Part shown: positions 32,249 to 40,366 of the stretch, in pieces
How positions within the stretch are numbered: the first letter of the stretch is position 1
Layout of the letters: the number at the start of each line of letters is the position of its first letter
Assembly (NCBI GenBank): GCA_016201905.1
Contig: JACQBQ010000049.1
Location: 1-44,197, forward strand
Reading direction: 5' to 3'
Length of the DNA stretch: 44,197 bases
Origin: Candidatus Melainabacteria bacterium
GTDB taxonomy: Bacteria; Cyanobacteriota; Vampirovibrionia; 2-02-FULL-35-15
Position numbers and translations under genes: made by a program
The notes under the pieces: model-generated
The model's database searches: none
Told to the model about the DNA's origin: nothing
The model's input: the letters and a program-made list of their open reading frames with translations, nothing else

Positions 32249-34051
32249 TTTAGGTTTTAAAAAATAATTAAGATCTGATTCTTTAGCTGAAAATAGCTTG
32301 TAAAACCTTCCGTTTTTATTTGAGACAAGACTATTCCAGTCTCCAGTTTCAACTATTTTACCTTTATCTAAAACATAGATTCTGTCTGAGTTACAAACCA
32401 TAGATAACCTGTGACTTATAATTAAAACTGTAATTTCACCATGAAGTTGTTCTATTGCTCCTTGAATTTGTTTTTCGTTTTCTGAATCTAAGGAACTAGT
32501 TGCTTCGTCTAAGATTAAGAGTGATGGCTTTCTAAGCAATGCTCTTGCTAAAGCTAGTCGTTGCCTTTCTCCTCCTGATAAACGAATGCCTCTGTCACCT
32601 AAAATTGTTTCCAATCCTTCTGGGAGTGTTGAAATAAATTCTTCACAGGCAGCAAGTTTTAACGCTTGTTTTATTTCTTTTTCACTAGCATTTGGACATG
32701 CCCAAAGAAGATTTGCATGCACAGTGTCATGAAATAGAAATGTATCCTGGGTAACATAGCCAATATGACTTCTCCAGGAATTTATTCTTTCCGCAGACAG
32801 TGGATTATTATCTATCTTAATATAGCCTTTGTCTGGGGTAAGTAAGCCCATAATTAAATCTGCGATAGTACTTTTCCCGCTGCCAGATGGACCAACAATT
32901 GAAATGAACTCTCCCCTTTTAATAATTAAATTTAAATTTTCAATAACTGCCTTTTCTTTTTCATAACTAAAAGAAATATTATTAAGTTCAATAGTCTTTT
33001 GAAATTCAATTGTTTCTTTATCTTCAATCTTTACTTCTTTTGCAGCTTCACATTTTATCTGCAGATCATTTACATTGGCAAAAGCAGGTAACATGTTTAT
33101 GACCTGGTGGTAGTCCTGTTGAATATTAGAAAATCTTGGCATAACTCTAGCAAACAAATAAAGTAATAATAGAACACTGGCAGTGTTAATCTTTAGAACA
33201 TTAAAAGAAACATAGAGTATAAAACTTAAAATTAAAACAGAACCAACAGCAAACCAAAACCTTACATTAGCCAGTAAGCGGTTAAGGTTTATAAACATTT
33301 GTGCTCTATGAGAAGACAGATTAGAAAATATGTTAACGTTTTTTTCTTCAGCACAGTAACTTTTAGTAGTTTTCATCCCACTGAAATGTTCAATGCTGGC
33401 AGAATAAAAAGAACTTGTTTCTTTTGATATTTGCTCTCCAGATCGGTAAACTTTATTAATTTGTCCTTTAAATAAAAACAAGAGTATTACACCGCAAATT
33501 AATGTAATTAGTGTCATTTGTGGTGAAAGTTGTAATGCTAACAATAAGTACACCAATGTTATTATGCTGTTTGCAATTACTTGTAGAAAAAAATGAGTTC
33601 CTATGCCAACACGATCAAGTTCATTAATTAAAATTTGTGTAAAATCAGAAGAACGCTTCTTAGAAAAAAAGAGCCAACTTGTGTTAGAAATAGCCTTATG
33701 GAGTTCCACTCTTAGATAAAGCACAAATTTGTTTTCGAGATAATTATTAACTAATGTTTGTGAACGGCTTAATAGTGCACTTATACTTGTAATAGATACA
33801 TAAACAAGAAGCACAGTAATTAGTGTTATTGGAATTCCAAATTTAGTAAAAACAGATGATATAAATCTTGCTAATTGTCCTATAGTACCTTCTGTTGTAT
33901 GAAGTCCAACCAATTGTAATAGTGGGATAAAAAGTAGTAGTCCTATTCCTTCTGTAAGTCCAACACTAATTATTAATATGAGTGACAGTGCTACTCTACA
34001 CTTCATGTTTGAAATTAAGCTTTTAAAATATGTCCAAAAAGTGTTTTTCAT
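32237..34051 (-). CDS. ABC transporter, fused membrane and ATPase domains (lasso-peptide exporter type, LasD/McjD-like)
   Basis: Residues 1-320 hold about six membrane segments of an exporter-type half-transporter. Residues 355-590 hold the ATPase with Walker A GPSGSGKST (387-395), Q-loop region YVTQDTFLFHDTV, signature LSGGERQ (491-497), Walker B LILDEATSSLD (512-522) and switch H547. There is no C39 peptidase domain, fitting a cluster in which a separate B2 protease cuts the leader. It is last in the cluster, overlapping the nucleotidyltransferase gene by 4 bases. As in other lasso clusters it would export the finished peptide and give self-protection. Confidence 0.85.
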   Translation of the reverse strand: MKNTFWTYFKSLISNMKCRVALSLILIISVGLTEGIGLLLFIPLLQLVGLHTTEGTIGQLARFISSVFTKFGIPITLITVLLVYVSITSISALLSRSQTLVNNYLENKFVLYLRVELHKAISNTSWLFFSKKRSSDFTQILINELDRVGIGTHFFLQVIANSIITLVYLLLALQLSPQMTLITLICGVILLFLFKGQINKVYRSGEQISKETSSFYSASIEHFSGMKTTKSYCAEEKNVNIFSNLSSHRAQMFINLNRLLANVRFWFAVGSVLILSFILYVSFNVLKINTASVLLLLYLFARVMPRFSNIQQDYHQVINMLPAFANVNDLQIKCEAAKEVKIEDKETIEFQKTIELNNISFSYEKEKAVIENLNLIIKRGEFISIVGPSGSGKSTIADLIMGLLTPDKGYIKIDNNPLSAERINSWRSHIGYVTQDTFLFHDTVHANLLWACPNASEKEIKQALKLAACEEFISTLPEGLETILGDRGIRLSGGERQRLALARALLRKPSLLILDEATSSLDSENEKQIQGAIEQLHGEITVLIISHRLSMVCNSDRIYVLDKGKIVETGDWNSLVSNKNGRFYKLFSAKESDLNYFLKPKLIV

Positions 34052-35307
34052 AAACCTACGCTATAACCTACATCTTTTTCTTTTGTATTACTAGAGCTTG
34101 GTAAAGAACCTATAAGTGGCTTCAATGATCCAAACATATACTTCTTTATAAGACGGAGAGGTCTTGTTATGTAATATAAAAATGAAAGATATTTTGGGAA
34201 TGATATAAATGACCAGTCTCCAATAGTTGGGGTAATAACAAGGGAAAAACAATATCTGATTTTATGTAAAAAGCTATCCAGTATTTTAAGCTGAAAAATA
34301 CATTGTTCTTTAATTTCTGGAGGACCAGAAATGTTATTAAATGTTTTTGTGCAGACTTCTTTAGAAAGTGATATTACAAGTGGATCTGCTTTAGCTTTTT
34401 CTAAAACTGTTTTTGGGATTTCTATTTTAAATAGTATGTTAGTTAGAAGAATCCCTAGATGAAACACTTTTTCCATGTCAAGTATTCTAGCTCTCTTGGT
34501 TACTGCCTCCCATTTTATCTTCTTGTTTTTTATTAGCTGAGCAATATCAATAATTAATTTTAATTCACTCCAAGAGTCTTTAGCACCATGAATGCAAAGA
34601 ATTAAAAGCAGGTCTTCAGGTGATAAGCTCTTTATGGTTTGTCCGCCAAATTCTATTTCCTGAAGATTATTCCATAGCTCATTAAATTTAAAATTGTTAT
34701 TGAAGTATTTTTGTACAACTCTCCAGTGAATATCTATTTCTGGTCCCGTTTTGGTTTGAAAGACAAGCTGGTAGTGATATTTAAAGAAAGCATCTTCCTG
34801 TGATTTCGCTAAACTATATTCGGGTATGTATCCTTCAGAAATGAGTATTTCTTTTATTAAGTGCATGTCGTTTTCTTTAACTAAAAAATCAAGATCACTG
34901 AACTCACGTAAAGAAAGGTTTCCATAGAGATAAGAAGTGATTACAGGTCCTTTAAAAGGAATTATTGAAATATTTTTAGCCTTAAATAATTTAAGTAATT
35001 TCAACAATTCCTGACTTATGGATAAGTTACTTAATGTGGTTTTGTGGCAATACTCTCTTAGATAATTTAAATATTTATCTGGAATAAGTTCTAAGCAAGA
35101 ATTATTTATATGAAAATATAAGAGCAGCAATATATTATTTGCTAAAGCCATAGTAAACAAATATTCCCAATTTATTCCATTTTGAAGAATTCTCTTTAAT
35201 CTTTTAGTTCTTTCAGAATCAATATTTGTACTTGTGCAGGAAAGCAAAAACTCTGCTTCAGGAGAAGATGGTATATAGCCATCGTTTGAATTTGTTTTAG
35301 AACGCAT
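34048..35307 (-). CDS. Nucleotidyltransferase-fold protein (PF14907-type) of a lasso cluster
   Basis: The segment KGPVITSYLYGN (119-130) followed by REFSDLDFLV, with D138 and D140, is the metal-binding pattern of the uncharacterised NTP_transf_5 family. Residues 180-260 contain the HWRV and SLSPEDLLLILCIHGAKDSW motifs of the same family. Its substrate is unknown. Homologues are recurrent neighbours of lasso-peptide and similar RiPP genes. Here it overlaps the oxygenase gene upstream by one base and the ABC gene by four, so it is part of the same transcript. A role in peptide tailoring is inference. Confidence 0.7.
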   Translation of the reverse strand: MRSKTNSNDGYIPSSPEAEFLLSCTSTNIDSERTKRLKRILQNGINWEYLFTMALANNILLLLYFHINNSCLELIPDKYLNYLREYCHKTTLSNLSISQELLKLLKLFKAKNISIIPFKGPVITSYLYGNLSLREFSDLDFLVKENDMHLIKEILISEGYIPEYSLAKSQEDAFFKYHYQLVFQTKTGPEIDIHWRVVQKYFNNNFKFNELWNNLQEIEFGGQTIKSLSPEDLLLILCIHGAKDSWSELKLIIDIAQLIKNKKIKWEAVTKRARILDMEKVFHLGILLTNILFKIEIPKTVLEKAKADPLVISLSKEVCTKTFNNISGPPEIKEQCIFQLKILDSFLHKIRYCFSLVITPTIGDWSFISFPKYLSFLYYITRPLRLIKKYMFGSLKPLIGSLPSSSNTKEKDVGYSVGL

Positions 35308-36248
35308 TAATTTATATTACTTACAAGCCCGATATTTTTAAATTCTTGAACTTGATTTAATATGTCTCTCTTTAGAATGTCAGGAGAGACATCATATTCA
35401 TCTTTCATAGCGTGAAACGTTTCTTGTAAATTACTTGTTTCATTAAGAAGCTCCCATAAACGACTCCCAACAGGATTAAATAAATATTGTAAGCCAGTAT
35501 TCATATTAAATATAGAAATTTGATCATGATTTGTTCGACTAATAACTGCTTTATTAAGCTTAAGATGATTTTTTAGTAAAGTTTTTGTTTCTGTAAATTT
35601 GGTATTATGTTTTAATGATTTTTTTTCAGTAAGTAGTTTCTCCCTAGCTTTTGATACAAACCACCCAGCTAAAGCAGTTTTTGGCACTTTACCATTAACA
35701 TGAGTAACCCTATGCTCTAAGTTCTCCCCTACCCGGAAAATAATTGTGTTGCCAAATCCAATATTAGAAACCTCATGAATTATTTTTTTTGAATACCTGT
35801 TACGTATTTGAAGAACTCCACCAGAGTAAACTCCTGTACTTAAATTTATACTTACAGCAATTAAACGATTTTCCGCATCATCATCATGCCAATAGTTAGC
35901 CTGTTTAATTCCTGGCATGAAACGGTATACCCTTCCTGTAAAACCTTCAATATTTTTACACTCTGTTATTTCTTTAATTATGTGAAATAGTTTTTGTTGG
36001 CTAAGCATGAAAAACAATAAACCGGTTAGTTTATTATTTCTCAAACATAATTCTTCATCTAATCCTTTATAAATTTTTCGAGAGAATTTAGATAGTTCGA
36101 TCTCATCTTGAATAGATTTTAAAAGATCATGCTGTATGAATTTTGGCAATAATATACAGTGGCTTTTATTAAACTCTTTTTTTAAAGAGGCTAAATCTTT
36201 TAAAGAAAGAGAGATTTCTGTGTCATTTTTTGTAAGTTGAATTGTCAT
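35307..36248 (-). CDS. 2OG-Fe(II) oxygenase fused to a PqqD-like recognition domain (second copy)
   Basis: The N-terminal about 200 residues form a prolyl-4-hydroxylase-like double-stranded beta helix. The iron ligands are H121-x-D123 (YWHDDD) and H179 (LEHRV), and K190 is a candidate 2-oxoglutarate-binding base before AGWF. Residues about 226-311 form a PqqD-like domain (LNKAVISRTNHDQ, LFNPVGSRLWELLNE, then the helical end QEFKNIGLVS). Such a domain usually grips the leader peptide of a RiPP precursor. The enzyme is therefore likely to hydroxylate the lasso precursor. It is a tandem copy of the gene 1 base upstream. Confidence 0.75.
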   Translation of the reverse strand: MTIQLTKNDTEISLSLKDLASLKKEFNKSHCILLPKFIQHDLLKSIQDEIELSKFSRKIYKGLDEELCLRNNKLTGLLFFMLSQQKLFHIIKEITECKNIEGFTGRVYRFMPGIKQANYWHDDDAENRLIAVSINLSTGVYSGGVLQIRNRYSKKIIHEVSNIGFGNTIIFRVGENLEHRVTHVNGKVPKTALAGWFVSKAREKLLTEKKSLKHNTKFTETKTLLKNHLKLNKAVISRTNHDQISIFNMNTGLQYLFNPVGSRLWELLNETSNLQETFHAMKDEYDVSPDILKRDILNQVQEFKNIGLVSNIN

Positions 36249-36249
36249 G

Positions 36250-37221
36250 TTAATTTATACTGCTTACAAGTCCAATATTTTTAAATTCTTGAACTTGATT
36301 CAATATATCTTTCTTTAGGATGTCAGGAGAAACATGATACTCATCTTTCATAGTGTGAAATGTTTCTTGTAAATCACTCGTTTCATTAAGAAGCTCCCAT
36401 AAACGACTTCCAATAGGATTGAATAAACAAAAGGAACCAGAGTCTGTCTTAAAAATAAGAACTTGATTACCATCTTTTCGACTAATAACTGCCTGATTAA
36501 TCTTAAGATGATCTGTAAGTGTAACTTTTGATTTCTTGTTGTTTAGGGGTAGATAATAATTTTTTTTAATTTTACTGCCATGTTTTAAGAGTTGTTTTTT
36601 AGTGAAGTTGTTGGTTCTGGGTTTTACTCTAAACCACCCAGCATAGGCAATTTTTGATACCTTACTTCTAACATTAGTAACCTTATGTTCTAAATCTTTT
36701 CTTAAGCGAAAAAGAATTGCATCGCCAAATCCTGTGTTTTTAATTTCATGAATTACTTTTTTTGAATATCTATTACGTATTTGAAAAACTCCTCCAGAAT
36801 AAATATCTGTACTTAAATTAATACTTAGGGCAAGTAAACGATTATCTTTCAAATCATTATGCCAGGTATCAAAATGTCCTAACCTTGGTACAAATTTGTA
36901 TACTCTTCCTAGAAAACTTTCAATTTTATTACACCCTGTTATTTTTTTAATTATATGAAACAGTTTTTTTTGGTTAAGCATGAAAAACAATAAGCCAATT
37001 AACTTATTATTTTTTAAGTATAATTCTTCACCTATGCCTTTATGAATTCTTTTAGAGAATTTACATAGCTTGATTTCATCTTGAATAGACTTTAAAAGAT
37101 CAGAGTGTATAAATTTTGGCAATAAAATACAATGTTTTTTATTAAACTCTTTCTTAAAAGAATCTAGTTCTTTCGAAGAAAGTGAGTTTTTTGTATCATT
37201 TTTTGTGATTTGAATTGTCAT
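36250..37221 (-). CDS. 2OG-Fe(II) oxygenase fused to a PqqD-like recognition domain (first copy)
   Basis: Same architecture as its downstream twin, with strong similarity along its whole length (both end VQEFKNIGLVS-xIN). Counting from the TTG at 37233, the iron ligands are H125-x-D127 (TWHNDL) and H183 (LEHKV), and K194 is the candidate 2OG base. The PqqD-like part starts near residue 240. I prefer ATG 37221 because it matches the twin's MTIQxTKND start; subtract four from the numbers above for that start. A linker of about 35 residues is longer than in the twin. The iron ligands are intact in both, so both may be active. Confidence 0.75.
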   Translation of the reverse strand: MTIQITKNDTKNSLSSKELDSFKKEFNKKHCILLPKFIHSDLLKSIQDEIKLCKFSKRIHKGIGEELYLKNNKLIGLLFFMLNQKKLFHIIKKITGCNKIESFLGRVYKFVPRLGHFDTWHNDLKDNRLLALSINLSTDIYSGGVFQIRNRYSKKVIHEIKNTGFGDAILFRLRKDLEHKVTNVRSKVSKIAYAGWFRVKPRTNNFTKKQLLKHGSKIKKNYYLPLNNKKSKVTLTDHLKINQAVISRKDGNQVLIFKTDSGSFCLFNPIGSRLWELLNETSDLQETFHTMKDEYHVSPDILKKDILNQVQEFKNIGLVSSIN

Positions 37222-37225
37222 GTTA

Positions 37226-38173
37226 TTATGCAATTAAAGTTAACCTTTCATTAGCATTTATGTCTAATAGTAATATTTTACTAAGCTCTTCTATATTTGG
37301 AATACCTTTTGGGTAAGTTAAAGTCTTTGCAGGAACGTGTTTTGTTACTTGGCTTAGATTTAAAAACAGGCGTTTTAATATATTAAAATCACTAGCGTCT
37401 AGAATCTGAGCATTTTTTATTAATTCGTAAAGAGCTTCTTTTTTACTAATAGATGTAATTGCTGCAGGGCTTATTTCTTTAATAGGATTTAAGAAATAGA
37501 TTTGAACTAAAGGAAAACTTCCTGCAGCATGTTGTAAAGTAGTAAAGGAGGTGAAAATTTTTTTTTGAGATTCTTGGATTATAGTTTTTAAGTTAAGTGC
37601 TTCTCTTACACGTGGCCATAAGTTCATTTCAGGTGGTCCACTTTTTATAAAGATTTTTTCACCATGAAGATAAAGGGGTATTTTGTCATCTGAAACCAAG
37701 TGAAATCCTTTCTGTATAAGGCTTGCAGCAATAGTTGATTTTCCATCACCACTTCCTCCGATAAAAGCAATTGCACCTTTTGAAGTTAAAACAGAACTTG
37801 CATGCAAGGTTTCTATATTTTTATGATTCATAACCAGAGGAATTACAGTATTTAAAAGTAAATGTCTTACTTCTTCTTTTGCTTTTTGTGTAGGTGCCCA
37901 ATAGTATATTTCTGAACAGTCTGGGCTAATAGTAAAAACTACACCATCAGTATGAAAATCTAAAACAAACCACTTGTCATCTCTTTTCCCAAATGAAAGA
38001 ACAATACCTGAGTTTACCCCCTTCCAGGTCTCGTACCACACAACCTTGTTTGAACTGTACAACTTCGTAGAAGATGGTTTAATATAGATATCAGTAGTCT
38101 TATTATTAGTTTCTGTAAGTCCTCTTGCAACTTCTTCAGGAAGGGACAAAGTAATTCCATAGACTTCATACAT
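37226..38173 (-). CDS. HPr-kinase-like protein of a lasso cluster
   Basis: A P-loop protein with GGSGDGKST (residues 139-147), the pattern of bacterial HPr kinase/phosphorylase, followed by LVSDD (159-163) and KSGPPEMNLWPR. H124 in TLHASSV and the N-terminal beta-rich segment fit the family. It has no HPr-specific features I can confirm. Related kinases phosphorylate the C-terminal Ser of the lasso peptide paeninodin. Here the precursor ends in SFLA, with Ser52 four from the end, so phosphorylation would need a different site. It starts 15 bases after the precursor gene. Confidence 0.75.
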   Translation of the reverse strand: MYEVYGITLSLPEEVARGLTETNNKTTDIYIKPSSTKLYSSNKVVWYETWKGVNSGIVLSFGKRDDKWFVLDFHTDGVVFTISPDCSEIYYWAPTQKAKEEVRHLLLNTVIPLVMNHKNIETLHASSVLTSKGAIAFIGGSGDGKSTIAASLIQKGFHLVSDDKIPLYLHGEKIFIKSGPPEMNLWPRVREALNLKTIIQESQKKIFTSFTTLQHAAGSFPLVQIYFLNPIKEISPAAITSISKKEALYELIKNAQILDASDFNILKRLFLNLSQVTKHVPAKTLTYPKGIPNIEELSKILLLDINANERLTLIA

Positions 38174-38188
38174 AAAAAGATTTAGTTA

Positions 38189-38356
38189 TTATGCTAGAAA
38201 TGATGGCCCATCCGACTTGCCAGAAAGTTTTCTGTCTACAGATAGTGTTAACTTCTTAATATTCCCATAAGAAACTATTTTAGGTGTAGCATAAGCTTTT
38301 TTTGTTTTGTTTTTTTGCTTTGTTTTTTTGTTTTGTTTGTTTTTATCTGATTTCAT
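38189..38356 (-). CDS. Lasso-type RiPP precursor peptide, 55 aa (candidate)
   Basis: The ATG at 38356 is preceded by AGGAAGG (38364-38370) with seven bases between, one of the better sites in the window. Residues 2-20 are an unusual Lys/Asn/Gln-rich run. Residues 22-37 match the lasso leader pattern Y-x2-P-x5-G-x5-T (Y22, P25, G31, T37; YATPKIVSYGNIKKLT). The C-terminal part is SVDRKLSGKSDGPSFLA (39-55). It lies exactly where a precursor is expected, between the cyclases and the kinase. If cleavage follows the usual rule (Thr at -2), the only acids are at core positions 3 and 11, not the canonical 7-9. Confidence 0.82.
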   Translation of the reverse strand: MKSDKNKQNKKTKQKNKTKKAYATPKIVSYGNIKKLTLSVDRKLSGKSDGPSFLA

Positions 38357-38449
38357 TTTTTTACCTTCCTTAGTTTATAAAACAATATCATTCTAACAAA
38401 TATATTGTGAATAAGAAATAATATACAAAGTACTTTAATCCTAATTTAA

Positions 38450-40366
38450 TTACTTCTTGTTTAATTTTAGGTTACTTCTGTTTTCTATTTCTCTTAACCA
38501 TGCTTCTAAATACAATAAAGGGTATAACTTTGATATAGCACCTTTAGTTTTACTTACCTGGTTTGTATACTTCTTAGAAAAAGCTTTATACTCATTACGA
38601 GCAGCAGCTCCATTTATAATTCCAAGAGCTTCTAAACGGGATGAAGTTAGTAATTTTTTTATATTTTCAGTATTGTTTCCTATTAATTGCTTGTTTAGGT
38701 GGGTAGTGAAAGATGTTTTCCATGTACGGTTACGGATTTTTTCAGGGAGATATGAATTAAGCACTCTTCGCAAAAGACCTTTTTGTTCTTCATCATAGTC
38801 AAGAACATCAGGTGGAACGCTTAAAGTAAATTCTATTAATCTTTTGTCTAAAAAGGGCATTCTAAGTTCTATGTTAGATGTGCGTAAAAATGTTTTTTCA
38901 AGGTCTTGAATAGTTCTAGTTAAATGTCCGTAATAGGATGCATGGTAAAGTGTTCTCATGTCGTTAGTTTTAAGTTTATGGTTCTTGAGAGAGGCTGGTC
39001 TTCTTCGAAGGTGTTGTACTGCCAAGTTTTTATATTCTTTAGTTAACCATGGATAGCGTCTATAGACAGCCAGATAAGTTCGAAGTTTTTTTAAAGGGTT
39101 TGGTATAAAATCTCTAACTATTTCAGGAAGAATGTGTTTTATAGCATACCAATAAGAAGTGTCATGAAACTTTCCAAAGTTCTTTGTATACTTCCAGGCA
39201 CGAAATAGATGCCCAGATAAGATTAGATCAGTGGCAGAACTAAGAGATGTAGATATAATGTCATCACCGCCTAATCCAGAAAGTAATACTTTTATCTTGT
39301 CCTCTTTAGCTTTAATAGCAATTTCTTCAAATGTAAACGTATCATACCAAAATGGTTGTGAATCAGCCCATGAAGTATTTTGTAATTCCCAGGGTGCATG
39401 TAACATTTTAGATTCAACAAAATGAATTTCAGTTTGCCACTTTTTTTGAACTGAGAGTATGTATTCTTTTTCATCACAAGGTTCTCCAGGGTACAGTGTT
39501 GAATATGCACAAACATCTGCTATAACTTTTTTTTGTGTTATTAGATCTTCAGCCATGCATAAAATTGAAGATGAGTCAAAACCACCACTAAAAAGTACAC
39601 CAGTGTTACCATTTGTACGTAAATTAGAAATAACAGCTTTCTTAAAAACATCTAAGAAAGCTTCTTCATACTCTTTTATGGAATTTAATTTTAATGTTTT
39701 AATTTGATCTATGCTCATATACTCATTATCTTCTAAAGAACATTCTTTAATTGAGAGAGTATGAGCTGGTATTAACTGATATATGTTTTCAAACTCTGTA
39801 TCCTCAAGTCCAAAATTAAAGAGTATAAAATCAAGTAGAGCAGCTTTGTTTAATTTTTTATTGATGAATGGCAAAGCAAAAATAGCCTGTGGATCGGAAG
39901 CAAATATAAAAAAGCCTTCTCCTTTATAATAATAAAAAGGTCTAGCTCCTTCAATATCTCGAGCACAGAAAAGTTTTTGATTGTTTCTATCCCAGATAGC
40001 AAAAGCAAAATCCCCAACTAATTTTTCAGCACATCTTTCTTTCCATGCTTCATATGTGGTGAGTATAAGTTCGCTATCTGTAATATTTGAATTAGAAATA
40101 TTAAGTGTTTTCAAAAGCTCATCGCGATTATCGATTCTTGCATCAGCAATAAGCACAAGATCACCTCTTTTACTTATTAATGGAAGCTTTTCATTTAAAG
40201 ACTCTGGTGTGGTACGAAGCAAACAATTTCCAAGACCAATAGCTCCTTCAAACCAAATCCCAGAGTCATCAGGACCTCTGTAGGAAATAGCTTCCAGCAT
40301 TTTCTCCAAATGATGTTTTTCAACAGGTCTTTTGTCAAAAAAATAAATACCAATGATTCCACTCAT
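38450..40366 (-). CDS. Asparagine-synthetase-like lasso cyclase (LasC), second copy
   Basis: An AsnB-type protein, N-terminal Ntn-like domain plus an ATP-pyrophosphatase domain. The PP-loop is SGGFDSS (residues 260-266), and a later SGLGGDD binds the adenylated intermediate. The glutaminase nucleophile Cys2 is missing (residue 2 is Ser, MSGIIGIYF), so it cannot be an ordinary glutamine-dependent asparagine synthetase. In lasso cyclases this domain is retained in that inactive form. It would adenylate an Asp/Glu side chain and close the macrolactam. ATG 40366 overlaps the first copy's stop by 4 bases. Confidence 0.82.
   Translation of the reverse strand: MSGIIGIYFFDKRPVEKHHLEKMLEAISYRGPDDSGIWFEGAIGLGNCLLRTTPESLNEKLPLISKRGDLVLIADARIDNRDELLKTLNISNSNITDSELILTTYEAWKERCAEKLVGDFAFAIWDRNNQKLFCARDIEGARPFYYYKGEGFFIFASDPQAIFALPFINKKLNKAALLDFILFNFGLEDTEFENIYQLIPAHTLSIKECSLEDNEYMSIDQIKTLKLNSIKEYEEAFLDVFKKAVISNLRTNGNTGVLFSGGFDSSSILCMAEDLITQKKVIADVCAYSTLYPGEPCDEKEYILSVQKKWQTEIHFVESKMLHAPWELQNTSWADSQPFWYDTFTFEEIAIKAKEDKIKVLLSGLGGDDIISTSLSSATDLILSGHLFRAWKYTKNFGKFHDTSYWYAIKHILPEIVRDFIPNPLKKLRTYLAVYRRYPWLTKEYKNLAVQHLRRRPASLKNHKLKTNDMRTLYHASYYGHLTRTIQDLEKTFLRTSNIELRMPFLDKRLIEFTLSVPPDVLDYDEEQKGLLRRVLNSYLPEKIRNRTWKTSFTTHLNKQLIGNNTENIKKLLTSSRLEALGIINGAAARNEYKAFSKKYTNQVSKTKGAISKLYPLLYLEAWLREIENRSNLKLNKK

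Noticed and set aside
38364-38449. A second precursor gene upstream of the first
   Set aside because: Only AT-rich leader without a frame carrying the leader pattern or core residues.
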